Source of the DNA: Cladosporium sp. IMV 00045
Lineage: Eukaryota > Ascomycota > Dothideomycetes > Cladosporiales > Cladosporiaceae
NCBI GenBank assembly: GCA_001931905.2
Contig: MSJI02000942.1
Coordinates: forward strand, 1-57,442
Direction of reading: 5' to 3'
Length of the DNA: 57,442 nucleotides
Shown here: positions 1 through 9,838 of the stretch, in pieces
Layout of the letters: every line of letters begins with the position of its first letter
Numbering within the stretch: the first letter of the stretch is position 1
Notes under the pieces: model-generated
Databases searched by the model: none
The model's input: only the letters and a program-made list of their open reading frames with translations
Told to the model about the DNA's origin: nothing
Program-made: the position numbers and the translations under genes

Positions 1-486
1 AAGCGCAAGCGTGGCAGAAAGTTGATGGAGCAATTCAGGGCCGAAGAAGACTCCGGTGCGATCCTCTTCAGTCCCAATAAGGTGAGAGCGGCTCTCGGAC
101 TTCAAGAGCAGAGGGAGCAAGAAAAGGCGCAAGAGAAAGCGGACAAAGAGTCCAGAGCTCAAGAGAGAGCCTTGGCGAAGGGTCAGAAGCAGCAAGAGGT
201 TCAGAGAAGGCGAGATGAGAGAGCTATGGCTCGAACTGCTCGCAATGCGGCCGAGGCTTTGAAGAAAGCCCAAAGGACTGCGGAAAAAGAGGCAAGAAGA
301 GCTCGAAAGCAGGCCGAAGTCGAAGCGAAAGCTTTCAATAAAGGTCAAAGAAGAACGTCCAAGAAGAAAGAGGCGCCTCCAGAGCCTACCCCCAACAAGA
401 ACACCCCGAAAGCTCGAGGGGCTCCAGCACAGCCGAGGTCAAGGTCGGGGAGGGTAATTCAGACACCAGCTCGGTTGTTGACTTGA
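1..486 (+). CDS. C-terminal tail of a pogo/Fot1-like DDE transposase (partial at window edge)
   Basis: The reading frame is open from the first base of the window, so the gene starts outside it and only about 160 C-terminal residues are visible. The segment begins with a basic stretch, followed by a motif of the form AILFSPNKVRAALGLQ. A long, highly charged Lys/Arg/Glu/Gln coiled-coil region follows, and the protein ends in a Pro/Arg-rich tail closed by TGA at 484-486. This order (FSPxKV-type motif, then a charged coiled coil) is what I know from the C-termini of fungal pogo/Fot1-family transposases, downstream of the DDE domain. The catalytic domain is not in the window, so I cannot tell whether the element is intact. 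A basic coiled-coil protein of another kind is the alternative. Confidence 0.6.
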   Translation, partial: KRKRGRKLMEQFRAEEDSGAILFSPNKVRAALGLQEQREQEKAQEKADKESRAQERALAKGQKQQEVQRRRDERAMARTARNAAEALKKAQRTAEKEARRARKQAEVEAKAFNKGQRRTSKKKEAPPEPTPNKNTPKARGAPAQPRSRSGRVIQTPARLLT

Positions 487-559
487 TAATTACATATGAT
501 ATCGTCAGTACCTTTTCAAACATCGTGTATCAATTTTGTAGTAATTAAGATTGGTGTGG

Positions 560-872
560 TCAAGAAATTGGGGAGATGATACGTTCAGCATGCCATTGGA
601 AATCTGAGCACGCGGTGGGTCTGTGCACACGGTGGGGCAGACTTCTACCAAGGCTTCCAATTGGTGCGGGGATTTCCCCAGTCACCTCCGACTCTGTAAC
701 GTCACGTAGAGGCGACTCCCCGCCACCTTTACTGGAGGGTGGCATTCCCGCCAGCAGGGCGTTGGAGTTGTCTTTGGGATGCGGTTACTCGGCTCGGCCT
801 GTGCTCTCGAATGATATAAACGATGACCCTGTCTGTGAGAAAGTCGAAAAGAAAAGCGGCGCATTGCAGCTT
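560..872 (-). mobile_element. LINE-B fragment: 5' UTR and ORF1 N-terminus only
   Basis: Read on the minus strand, this segment carries a 5' leader (TTTGTCACAGACAGGG-like) followed by an ATG at about 745 and an open frame starting MPPSSKGGG. The same leader and start are seen in the near-complete Tad1-like LINE at 50.9 kb (start MSPLIKGGGG) and in fragments at 37-38.4 kb and 50.1-50.3 kb. Only about 60 codons of ORF1 remain before similarity stops next to the pogo-like transposase tail. The fragment keeps the 5' end and lacks the 3' end, the reverse of the usual LINE truncation. Confidence 0.6.
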
Positions 873-1977
873 AGACCAAAAACATTAACGTGCAACGAAT
901 TGGCTTCGTCGTCCAGTGACTCTGGAGCGCACATGAGACTCCCAGTATTGGGCTCTACAAGCCCATGCATAAGCAAATAAAAACTCCTGTACTTCGGTGA
1001 TTGTCTACTAAGGACTAGCCACTAGTGGTTAAGATCAACCCTCAACGGACCAAGCAAGAAGCGCAAGGCCGCTGTTAGTAGATCATAGCTCTTTCCATAC
1101 ATTCCAAGTCCCTGAACATCCAAGGAGTTGGAGTGAGCTATGTGGTCCAGTGTGGTCCAGTGCTTTCCACAGAAACAAGCCGGCCTCTTGGTGATGGCAC
1201 CCTTCCCTTATCTGAAAGATGAGGACTCAACAGTTCACTTTCCCATGCTGCTACATGCTTGCTGCATATACTTACCAGCGAGTCAAGTACCACACCTCTA
1301 TCATCACTACCTTCTGAGCAATGCACCATGGCCTGGCATTTCGATCAGGTGGCCTAGTCAAAAGGTGTGCAACAAGGGTTGTGATGGATGACCAAGGGCC
1401 CCACCTTCGGTTCGGCGGCGCATCTCACCTTTACTCAGCGAAGCGTTTGTCACTTGTGGGGCGTAAAGATCGACACACCGAGATCGGCGTTGAACTGCTT
1501 GTATCCCACGTTCGCCCGGTCGTTTTAGGATTGATCGTCTTGTGGGGTAGATTGACTGACTGACCGAGATGAGTTATATAACGTTACGGGATCGACAACA
1601 CCCAACCGGGTTTGAGATGGAATAGCTACAGTATCAGCCACTACCGAGTCGCAGCGATGGCAGTGATTCTGCCATCCGAGGTAGAAGCAATGAAGACTCA
1701 TAAATCATGCAGCTGGAAAGGCCGGAAATCTTCAATGACTAAGCTTTCATACTGTGATTTCTCGCGAGTCCTTTGTGCGATAGTGGGGGAGAGGCTTCCT
1801 CAAGTAAATTACCCAGGCAATTGTTCTTATTACAAAAACGAAAGTCGCTTAGCATAGGTCCTAATAGAACAGGTTTGCTTGCTTGCCAAGCTTTGATTGA
1901 TCCATGTGCCGCCCGGTCTTGCGCGCGTTGCGTCTATCTCCCTTTAAACATCCCGTTCACAGTATCTTCTACGATTG
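873..1977. other. Intergenic, no gene seen
   Basis: Between the LINE-B fragment and the RidA-like gene I see only short frames without recognisable protein character. A small direct repeat of the 10-mer TGTGGTCCAG lies near 1140-1160. No tRNA, exon chain or transposon end could be supported. Confidence 0.4.
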
Positions 1978-2510
1978 CTACGGCAGAGTGGCAATACATT
2001 CGATTTCGACATCAGTGCCGAACGGAAGTTGCTTCGCAGCAATGCATCTATTGCGATTGTTAGCAATCGCTGGTATGTATTGCTGCGCAAGCCGTATAGA
2101 CCTACGTGCGACAAGGAACCACGTCTCCCCAGTATTGCGTGTAGACTTCGTTCATATTTGAAAAGTCCGCCATGTCTGCAAGGAACACATTCACCTTGAC
2201 GGCATGTTCCAGCGAGCTCCCCGCAGCCTCGAGGACCTTTGACAAATTTTGGATAATTCGGTGCTAAGTGAAAAGCATGCCGGTCAGCAAACATTTCAAG
2301 GCATTCTCGGCCTTCATCGTGACAGGAACAATGCTTCGACTCTTGACTTACAGTGCGGTCCTGAACGTCTCCTTCGATTAGCTTGCCAGTGCTTGGGTCG
2401 ATGCCGATGGTCCCCGAGCAATAGACAGTCCTGTTGGCGACAATCGCCTGGTTGTAGATTCCAGGCAGCGAAGGTGCATTCTCAGTGAAGATCGCTTGCT
2501 TGGAAGACAT
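1978..2510 (-). CDS. RidA/YjgF/Mmf1-like reactive-intermediate deaminase (3 exons)
   Basis: Three minus-strand exons, 2510-2352, 2263-2106 and 2047-1978, splice through GT-AG introns of 88 and 58 nt into a 128-residue protein, the normal length for RidA. Family motifs are clear: YCSGTIGIDP near residue 30-40, then LEAAGSSLEHAVKVNVFLAD, a PCRT segment whose Arg is the conserved substrate-binding residue, and the end GTDVEIECIATLP. RidA proteins hydrolyse reactive enamines/imines released by PLP enzymes such as threonine dehydratase, in cytosol or mitochondria. I see no obvious targeting extension, so the cytosol is favoured. The start at 2510 fits the family N-terminus. A TATAAG-like box lies on the minus strand near 2581-2586. 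The gene is divergent from the PhzF-like gene. Confidence 0.9.
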
Positions 2511-2871
2511 GGCTGGTTGATTGATTGGGCAGCGGTGAGCTTTGTAAAGTGTCACAACGCGCGGGCATCAGCTCGGGCTTATATTAACAAGCTTGAGCGG
2601 CTCATCTGCCGGCTGGTTGCGGCTTGGCACGCCTTAAAGGCTGGCATCGGTGGCCCACTGTGTCTTAGCTTACTGTAAACTTTGAACGGGAGTGGCAATT
2701 CTACCTTGCCCCACCACGAAGCGCTAAAGCTTCGCGGTGGTGTGGTATTTGAACGCTCAAGATTCGAACGGCTTGTGCTGACTTCTTCTTTATACCTCGA
2801 TCGTCCTTCCCTCAAGACGCTCAGTTCACACACCCGCCCACTCTGCTACCAGTCCGGTTCTTCATCTCGTG
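2511..2871. promoter_or_regulatory. Shared divergent promoter of RidA-like and PhzF-like genes
   Basis: The 361 nt between the two start codons must hold both promoters. It contains an inverted repeat at 2711-2740 (12-nt arms CCACCACGAAGC and GCTTCGCGGTGG with one mismatch, loop GCTAAA). TATA-like sequences sit near 2581-2586 (minus) and 2790 (plus). Co-regulation of the two genes is inferred from this arrangement. Confidence 0.5.
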
Positions 2872-3822
2872 ATGGCCGAAGAGCTAAGATTCGTGACACT
2901 TGACGTGTTCACCGACACCCCGTACCACGGCAACCCTCTCGCAATCGTTCTAATACCACCCAAATTCACTATCGCCGATTCTAAGCTCCAAGCCATTGCA
3001 CGAGAATTCAATCTCTCAGAAACTGTTTTCTTGTACCTCAATCACGAGGACAATCGGAAGATCGGACATAATCCAAAAAGGGAAGACGATCTTAACGCCA
3101 AAGTACTCGAATGGCACATTCGTATATTCATGGTCGATTGCGAACTGCCCTTCGCTGGTCATCCGACAGTCGGCACAGCAGTCTACGCCCTTACTCACTT
3201 GAATGAGATCGACGCCACTCGAGCACGTCTCCACTGCCCAGCTGGAACCATTGAGGTAGAATTCGACGTGGCATCACGTGTAGCCAAGACGTCGATACCA
3301 CAGGCCGCGCACTTGCACACAGAGCACTTGCACACGTTCGAAGATATCCGCGAGATGCAGCTGGGATTGACAGCCGAAGCACAAGTTGAAGACGTTCAGG
3401 TGTTTAGCCCTGTTGCAGGAATGAACTTTTTGAACGTAAAGTTATCTTCTCTGGAAGCTTTAGCGGCTATCACAACCACCTCGGTCAAACCCGCTTTGAA
3501 GTTGGACAGCGGTTGGGACTACGGATTCTGTGCGACCCTCTTCTATGTCAGAACTGGATTCAACGAAGTTCGAACCAGGATGATAGCAGGCGCTCTAGAG
3601 GATCCTGCGACAGGCGCAGCATCCTGTGGGCTAGGTGCAATGCTCGCTTTGCAACAGAAATCCGGTAAAGCCACCACACTGAAGCTTACCCAAGGTGTGG
3701 AAATGGGAAGGAGAAGCGAGATAGGTGTGACAACAACACTTTCAGACAGTGGAGAGGACGTCGAAAACATTCAGCTCTTTGGTTCAGCGATAGAAGTGAT
3801 GGAAGGTTTGCTGAAAGGATGA
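2872..3822 (+). CDS. PhzF-family isomerase/epimerase-like protein
   Basis: A single-exon gene of 316 residues, the usual PhzF length. PhzF-type enzymes have two similar alpha/beta halves (diaminopimelate-epimerase fold) and isomerise small acids; the prototype converts trans-2,3-dihydro-3-hydroxyanthranilate in phenazine synthesis. Visible signatures are VFTDTPYHGNPLAIV at residues 11-25, the conserved catalytic Glu in NLSETVFL near residue 49, GHPTVGTA near 103, and DPATGAASCGLG in the second half. No phenazine genes are nearby, so the substrate is unknown. Most fungal homologues are housekeeping or of unknown role. I chose the ATG at 2872, the first ATG in the frame. The neighbour on the left is a divergent RidA-like gene. 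Confidence 0.9.
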   Translation: MAEELRFVTLDVFTDTPYHGNPLAIVLIPPKFTIADSKLQAIAREFNLSETVFLYLNHEDNRKIGHNPKREDDLNAKVLEWHIRIFMVDCELPFAGHPTVGTAVYALTHLNEIDATRARLHCPAGTIEVEFDVASRVAKTSIPQAAHLHTEHLHTFEDIREMQLGLTAEAQVEDVQVFSPVAGMNFLNVKLSSLEALAAITTTSVKPALKLDSGWDYGFCATLFYVRTGFNEVRTRMIAGALEDPATGAASCGLGAMLALQQKSGKATTLKLTQGVEMGRRSEIGVTTTLSDSGEDVENIQLFGSAIEVMEGLLKG

Positions 3823-4626
3823 TCTGAGGCAGTTTATGGTTTCGTCATGGGTCATTCGCTGGATAATGTTGAAGTCCGACGTACTCATATCTCTCTGTCT
3901 GTTAGCTAATTCAAACGGTTCGGTCCCAATATGCAACTTAATCATGGTCTTTTCGAGTGAAAGAAGGTCAAGGACTACCCATCAAATGCTCGACCGCACA
4001 AGGACCTGAAATCTCGTATCTCGTCAAGATTGTGCAGAGGGTCGAATTATGAATCTCGTATTATTTCACGCCATATTGAGTTGAATTAGGCTGGGTTGTA
4101 TGCCCTTTAGTGAGCAAGATGACCATGCATGATTCTTTTTACATTTTCTCGGGGACAAAAAAGGTACCAATTGACATCAAGACGTCCATAGGTGGGGAAA
4201 GTCAAACCACCGCCCGGCGACACTATTGAAAGAGAGAATAGAATTTTTCTTTTGACATTAGGGAGCAAAGGAGTGGGCCTACTAAACGAGGCTGAACTCT
4301 CAAACGGAGCACCTTGCATAGGATGACAAAGCTGAGATGAGTAATTGCCGATATCGGAGACGCTAGAGCCACTGCGATTGAAGCACTATGTCCAAATGGA
4401 GGATACCTAAGTTAAAATGGAGCAAATGGAGGCCTATGTTCGCCCGCAGCCATTCCCACTTACCAATAATCACACTCAACGAAACGGGTACAATGTCGTA
4501 ATCGAAGAAAACATCATACATAGAATTTTGTCTTCCCAAGCGAAATCATCTTAACTTGGGACTCGATTCAATTTGCAACTCTGAGATCAGGCTATTGAGC
4601 TAGACAAGAGGGGACTCAACCCCAAC
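3823..4626. other. Intergenic, no gene seen
   Basis: About 800 nt between the PhzF-like gene and the arrestin-like gene. Only short frames without family character are present on either strand; nothing else is recognisable. Confidence 0.4.
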
Positions 4627-4634
4627 TATAAAAA
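4627..4634 (+). promoter_or_regulatory. TATA box of the arrestin-like gene
   Basis: TATAAAAA lies 185 nt upstream of the favoured ATG (4812) and 47 nt upstream of an in-frame ATG at 4674. Transcription from it would place the minisatellite inside the 5' leader or the N-terminus. Confidence 0.4.
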
Positions 4635-4689
4635 GTGCGCTTCTATAAGGGGGACGTCGTGATTCAGCCATTAATGCATTATAACGCAC

Positions 4690-4800
4690 CACACACACCA
4701 CGCACACCATACACACCATACACACCATACTCACCATACACACCATACACACCATACACACCATACACACCATACACATCATACATCCGCACCATACACA
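4690..4800. repeat. 9-bp minisatellite (ACACCATAC)n
   Basis: About ten head-to-tail copies of ACACCATAC with a few variants (for example ACTCACCATAC and ACATCATAC). Because 9 is a multiple of 3, the array stays open in frame and would read as a Thr-Pro-Tyr repeat ahead of the arrestin-like protein. Confidence 0.85.
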
Positions 4801-4811
4801 CCGTACACAAC

Positions 4812-6092
4812 ATGGAGCGTCTATTTCGACCAATTACAGCATTATCACCTTGGAATTTGTCTTCCCGCGAGGTTACTATCGATTTGACTGTCGATAATCA
4901 TAGCAAGGTATTCACCAGTGATGACCTTGTAACTGGTACTGCGATCATCAAAGCAAGCGAGGACACCGATTTCGACCATCTGAAAATAGAGCTTACTGGA
5001 ACGACCGAAATTTTGACTGATCGACCTCCCGGTGCGCACTTTTCCTCTCGCATAAGCAAGTCTCATAGATTCCTGAGCTCCTATGACGAAGAGGTTTCGA
5101 GATTACTTCCACAGGACAGGGTTCTGAGATCCAATCACACTTACACCGTCCCGTTCACGTATGCCATGCCAGCTCGCATGGATGGGACTCGGTGTCATCA
5201 TCATGTGATTTCGAACGAGATCCGAAATTTACATACGTGGCTGCCACCATCCATGATTGGCAGAAAGAAAAGCTCCGAAGGCTTGTCAGATTTCACACCG
5301 GAGTCGATTGCCGTTCGATATCGCATTCAGGCGGTACTTTTCAAATGCGACAAACACGACAATCGATGTCTGGTAATCGCCGCTGAATCTGCAACATCGA
5401 TACTTGCGTTCCGCCCATATCTGCCGAGAACCTTGAGCAGATCGATAACAATAGGAGATTGTCGCACTCATCATCGTGGCCAAAGCTGGTCAAGGATGGA
5501 GAGCACTAGACATGATGGGATACTCAGTGTAAGCGTCGCGACGGAGCCGCTTATGGAAATAGTTCTGCCAACTCTGGAAATGGGGAATGCATCTCCGATG
5601 CTCACTCACTTTATATTATGCTATCGACCCCACAGGGCCAACCACCATCTTCCAAAACTGAACAACGTGGCGGGCAGTCTAGTCATAAAAAACTACTATG
5701 CCCTAACTCCTTGGAACGACATCCCTTCAGAAGAGGTATTGTGCAATCCGCACAGAGCTCTTTGTGAGTACAGTATCGGTTTACCAGAACGCACTTACGG
5801 GCCGATTGACTGGGTTCGTCAATCTACGGGTCACTCTGCTTCGGAAATCGCAGAACTCGATGAACACACCCTTCCACCTCCGTATAGCCGAGACAAGTCA
5901 GGACAGGGCGAACAAGTCTTCTATACGGCGGATCTGTCCTTTCCACTTATGTTGCCGAGCGATAAAAGCTTCGTTCCAACTTTCCATTCATGCCTGGCTA
6001 GTCGAATGTACGAGCTGCGAGTTCGCTTGAAATTCGAGGGTTTTTTAAAATCGGAATCGCTCGTGTTGACGGTCCCGATAATCTTCCGTTGA
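4812..6092 (+). CDS. Arrestin-like (alpha-arrestin/Bul1-like) protein with PPxY motif
   Basis: A single-exon gene of 426 residues from ATG 4812 (MERLFRPIT). The pattern of alternating hydrophobic beta strands resembles fungal arrestin-N domain proteins. An N-terminal part reads EVTIDLTVDNHSKVFTSDD and then VTGTAIIKA, like the arrestin strand pair that defines the fold. The C-terminal third contains LPPPYS, which holds a PPxY motif; in alpha-arrestins such motifs recruit Rsp5/Nedd4 ubiquitin ligases to membrane cargo. The protein ends SESLVLTVPIIF, again a typical final strand. The frame continues upstream through the ACACCATAC array to an ATG at 4674, giving a possible Thr-Pro-Tyr-rich extension; I prefer 4812 because family similarity starts there. 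Assignment to a specific arrestin subfamily is not possible by eye. Confidence 0.65.
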   Translation: MERLFRPITALSPWNLSSREVTIDLTVDNHSKVFTSDDLVTGTAIIKASEDTDFDHLKIELTGTTEILTDRPPGAHFSSRISKSHRFLSSYDEEVSRLLPQDRVLRSNHTYTVPFTYAMPARMDGTRCHHHVISNEIRNLHTWLPPSMIGRKKSSEGLSDFTPESIAVRYRIQAVLFKCDKHDNRCLVIAAESATSILAFRPYLPRTLSRSITIGDCRTHHRGQSWSRMESTRHDGILSVSVATEPLMEIVLPTLEMGNASPMLTHFILCYRPHRANHHLPKLNNVAGSLVIKNYYALTPWNDIPSEEVLCNPHRALCEYSIGLPERTYGPIDWVRQSTGHSASEIAELDEHTLPPPYSRDKSGQGEQVFYTADLSFPLMLPSDKSFVPTFHSCLASRMYELRVRLKFEGFLKSESLVLTVPIIFR

Positions 6093-6350
6093 TCGCAGTT
6101 GGATTCGCATCGGCGATGACGTGGCAGGGGTTGGAACTCTTAGAAGCCATACAAAGATGAGCCTTGTATTCGCAGTGAAAACAGCCACAAAGATATCATG
6201 TCATGACTGAGTCATCAAGTTACATTGCGAGGGACCGGGTACGAAATCCGTAGCATCAATGTGGAAGGGATTCAGGATCCAGTGACAAATTGAAGTCTTT
6301 TTGATGATCACAGCATGTTGAAATGCAATACTTGACTACGCAACCTATTT
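6093..6350. other. Intergenic, no gene seen
   Basis: Short spacer between the arrestin-like gene and the decayed LINE. No coding or RNA feature is recognisable. Confidence 0.4.
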
Positions 6351-7266
6351 CAATATATATTGTCTATATTCTTAGATGCTGCTCGAAGTGCAAACGACAA
6401 ATGTAAGTATAGAAGAGACGGACAATTTTTGCCGGCGACTTTAATGTCCGCAGCCCGCTTGGGATCCGTAGGTAGAGAGACGATGCACGAGATACAAGTT
6501 GGCCTGTCGCAGGGCTCGCCAGCCTCACCATTGCTTCTCATACTATCGATCAGCGCCATATTCTACTGGCTAGAGGACAGACACCTAAGATTGCATCTCA
6601 TATACGATACTTGCAACTGAAACCGGGCCACGCAGTGACATGTCTCTACCTGCTAAAGACCAAGCAGGTGTCATATGCTCGTTGCTGTTGGCATAACGGC
6701 AATCAAAGCGTTCCCCATATCCTATAGAAATGTCGGCAGTGGAAACAGCGTGATGCAATGCTAGTTAAGATTACTAGTCAAGATGCACTCTGAGAAGATC
6801 TGAATCTTGATTCGGCGCCAGGAACGAGATCTCCAGGCCGTAACCGGCGAACACGCAGTGGAAACGGTTCTTCGATTGCTCGGAAGCATATCAGTGGGAA
6901 AGCAGAAAATAGCAAAAGAAGAAGACCCCCTCGACGAATAGGGTGTCGAGCGACTAGACTAAAGCAGCGAGGAGAATACATGGCAATAGAGCGAAGGTGG
7001 AGGTGACAGAGCGAAAACATCATACGACAACCGCGTAGGAGGGCTTAGAGCCCGAATGCTATAGCAACTAGCAGGAGCACATGGGAGTGGAGTCAAGCAT
7101 CAGAAGTATCAAAGAATCTGAAGTGTTCTGGTAATCAGCTAAAGGGTGCTAAAGGCTAAACAGCTTGCATACAACGTGATCAGAGAATAGTCAAATAGAA
7201 AAAGGTAAGTATAGATTGTGCTAATTGCATTGTTGGACCGTTTGTTCTCAATTTAAATTGTCAATT

Positions 7267-7313
7267 GTCAATTGTGACAAAGTCTGTGCCTTTGTGCAGA
7301 TGTCACAATTGAC
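7267..7313. repeat. 13-nt perfect inverted repeat
   Basis: GTCAATTGTGACA at 7267-7279 and its exact reverse complement at 7301-7313, separated by 21 nt, could form a hairpin. It sits inside the decayed LINE, just upstream of the 18-bp tandem array. No protein-binding role is known. Confidence 0.7.
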
Positions 7314-7341
7314 TGGCACATGACTTGTGTATCAAATGTTA

Positions 7342-7429
7342 CTAAGGCGTGAGGTGACACTTAAGGCGTGAAGTGACACTAAGGCGTAAAGTGACACTAA
7401 GGCGTAAAGTGACACTAAGGCGTAAAAAA
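7342..7429. repeat. 18/19-bp tandem repeat, about five units
   Basis: Units of the form CTAAGGCGTAAAGTGACA are repeated five times with small changes (GTGAGG, GTGAAG, GTAAAG), the last unit degraded. The unit resembles the start of the LINE-B 3' UTR (GAGGTGACAGATGAGGCG), so the array may be an expansion of that part of the element. Confidence 0.8.
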
Positions 7430-7650
7430 GACAGGATGTTGGGGGACAGAAGGGGTTGAGGTGACAGATGAGGCGCGACAACGACAAGAAAGTAGGAGGG
7501 CGCAAGCCCAAAAGCTGTGGCGACTTGGTAAAGTCGGGACAGCGAGCAAGGTTGTACGGATCAAGTCCGAGGCGAGAGCAAACGTAGAAGTCATAGAGAT
7601 CGTCGCGAAGATAGCCGATGTGCCATAAGCTATTTAGCTTGAATGCAGTA

Positions 7651-7683
<33 letters not shown>

Positions 7684-7687
<4 letters not shown>

Positions 7688-9467
7688 CAGTACATCTGAA
7701 GGTGCGTTAACAAAATCGATTGCGCCTTTTGCGACTGCAAGAAGAGAGAGCCTTGGGACGTACGAGGTTGGGATAGCCATCTCACAAAGTCATTTGCGTG
7801 GCTGGACACATAATCCCACATCGGGTTTCTTTCGGTGATGAATTTGTGTGCTCCTGCAGTCACATTTGGTGCATCCAAAAACTTCCAGTCAGCTAGAAGA
7901 ATATTGAGCGGTGCCATTGGTGCGTGAATGAATAGAGACAAGTCGTTGGAACCAAAGCGACGAAAGCGTGCGGGCAACGATTTTTTTTTTATATCGCTCG
8001 CCAACACAATCGCGACCCTGATTGTCCCACGGTGCCCTACCAAACACAGAGAAATATGCTTACGAGTCTCTCATTGGGATAGATCGAGAGATTCGAAAGC
8101 CCCCTGCGCGGCGTTCCCAACGTAGTGGGGCTGATCTCGCCTGACCGCCTCTACATCAAGGGCGAGAGCGTCCGCAACTGGATAGCTCACACCACGTGAA
8201 TACGCGACTCCACGTCACCTAAAGGACATGCATATGCTCTTCTTGGTACATACAGCCAAGCCCCACGTTGATATCGATGTGTATACTACGCAGTCGTCTC
8301 ACCACAGCCACGGTTCGATGTACGCAGTCCTGAAACCCGGCCCGCATAGTCACCATGCGATATAGCTCAGGCTCACGAAATCTAAAAGTTCCGACGGTAC
8401 AGTAGCTCCGACATTCTCGATGCTTCCTAGAGAAGGGTGGCTGGTCGGCGAGGTGGGCGGCCACGTCGGGCATGTCGAGCGTTGTCGATGGGTATGGGTG
8501 AAGTGATGACTTTTTGCGCGACCGCCAAGTGGGCACATCGCTCTTCTGGTTGTTGTGTATCGCACTTGGCTGCACTGCATACGCAGCTACTCACACCGGA
8601 CACTATCTGGAGGTGTGCGCTCTTCGTCCGGCGTGTCATACTAGGTTCCCTGCCGTATGTAGCTATGCGCTTCCAACGTTAGTGGCCAATCGCGCAGCTT
8701 GGATTCACATGCCACTACAGCGACTCGCATCATGTTGGTAAGCATTGCCAAAGCTGAGGACAAAACACACACACACACCATGCAATGCAATGCAATGCAT
8801 GCACTGTGCTCTATGCACCAAGCGCAGCCGGAGCGCGCTCCCCGCCACTAGAACTAAGGTGAATCGAAGACCGGTGAAGCATATGCCTAAGTACTGCATT
8901 TACTTATTCTTGTAGCCTGCAGTTGCTTGGAGGCGAAGATGTATTCGGTTTCGTACGTGAGAAAGGCCAACCGACGACCAAGCGATGTCCACCCTGGGCA
9001 ATACGCGGGATTCTAGGATTCATGACTTCCTGATGTCGTTCTTTCCGTCAATCAACAGGAAGCGCATCCTGTATGTGATTGTTCAGGATGGGAAGGATTT
9101 ACTCGAATGCGGTGACTTCGATAGGACAAGATACGTGGCTATCTGTGAAGGACAGCGGAGAGACAAGAGGCGATCAAAGGCTGTGATGCTTCTGTAGAAA
9201 CAGGGGTGTGCAGGCAAGCCAAAGCATAAGCATCATGCGTGCCTCGTGGGAGAGTCACGGAAACGTTCTCTGGGCCACAGGGATCAGCCCTTCCCGCATG
9301 AAACACGGTTCATAATCCAATAAAGACCGCTATGGAAGAAGATGGTGTGGTGGCTACAGCGTGCAGCAGTCGTGGTCCACTGAGACTTGCTCGAATGTGA
9401 ACAGCTCTGTTGTCGCGATCAACGATATTGTAGTGTATCGTGATCATAACTTAGCAAGACCTAAGCA
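7684..9467. other. Region without a firm gene; possible degraded minus-strand ORFs
   Basis: Two minus-strand frames look mildly protein-like: 8043-7690 (about 117 residues, with LNILLADWKFLDAPNV and NDFVRWLSQP) and 8575-8219 (with REPELYRMVTMRAGF). A third open stretch lies between them (8190-8080). They could be exons of one decayed gene running 8.6 to 7.7 kb on the minus strand, ending at the LINE poly(A), but no consistent splice model was found and I recognise no family. Short CA and TGCAATGCAA-type simple repeats occur at 8768-8800. Confidence 0.25.
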
Positions 9468-9473
9468 TATAAA
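9468..9473 (+). promoter_or_regulatory. TATA box of the small Cys-rich gene
   Basis: TATAAA 47 nt upstream of the ATG at 9521, a normal distance for a fungal core promoter. Confidence 0.45.
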
Positions 9474-9520
9474 GCGTCCGTGATGAAATCAGCTGGCGAA
9501 AGACATCAATTTCCCTTAAC

Positions 9521-9838
9521 ATGTGTCGACGTGACTACAGGCAGCATACATGCGGACATAGGTCTTATGCGCCCACTCAATTTTGCAGAAACTCTAGGCT
9601 CGGGGATGGAGGTACAAGATTGATGTGCAACCGCATATCCAGCACCCGGATTACCGTAGCAACATCCAGCGGTCAACTCTGCGGGAGAGACCAATGCTAC
9701 CTAAACGATCTCAAAAGGTGTGGCTGGACATGTTGTGAGTGCGGAGAGGATGGGAACAGGATGGACGGCTGTGTTGGGCCACCAGGTGGGGACATGAGTT
9801 GCGACCATGAGGTTTGCACTGATTGCACTTATTCTTAG
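9521..9838 (+). CDS. Small cysteine-rich protein (105 aa), unknown function
   Basis: A single-exon frame from ATG 9521 encodes 105 residues with 15 cysteines. It starts MCRRDYRQHTCGH, an arrangement (Met-Cys, Tyr, then CGH) seen at the start of many small uncharacterised ascomycete proteins. Further Cys/His pairs follow (CGWTCCECGE and CDHEVCTDC), suggesting two or more metal-binding clusters rather than disulphides. There is no hydrophobic signal peptide, so it is probably intracellular. A TATA box 47 nt upstream supports a real transcript. I cannot name the family or a function. Confidence 0.5.
   Translation: MCRRDYRQHTCGHRSYAPTQFCRNSRLGDGGTRLMCNRISSTRITVATSSGQLCGRDQCYLNDLKRCGWTCCECGEDGNRMDGCVGPPGGDMSCDHEVCTDCTYS

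Larger units (their letters stand above)
6360..7683 (+). mobile_element. Decayed 5'-truncated LINE-B copy with poly(A) tail
   Basis: Fragments of the LINE-B ORF2 are recognisable in order. At 6465-6600 is a reverse-transcriptase piece (VGLSQGSPASP, LSISAIFYWLEDRH), matching LPQGSPTSP and LEDRHPRL of the copy at 52.7-55 kb. The aspartate box that should follow is lost. From about 6620 a jump leads to the C-terminal zinc-knuckle region (GHAVTCLYLL, CCWHNGN, CRQWKQRDAML). At 7440-7656 lies a 3' UTR nearly identical to that at 56.6-56.8 kb, followed by 27 A residues at 7657-7683. The copy lacks the 5' half, has an internal deletion and several stops, and cannot be active. The long uninterrupted A tract suggests the insertion is not extremely old. 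Confidence 0.85.

Noticed and set aside
7657..8043. 137-residue minus-strand protein with poly-Phe C-terminus
   Set aside because: The Phe run is the complement of the LINE poly(A) tail, so the frame crosses an element boundary by chance.
8219..8575. Minus-strand frame possibly part of an acyltransferase-like gene
   Set aside because: A vague resemblance only; no motif such as HxxxD or DFGWG found and no splice model connects the frames.
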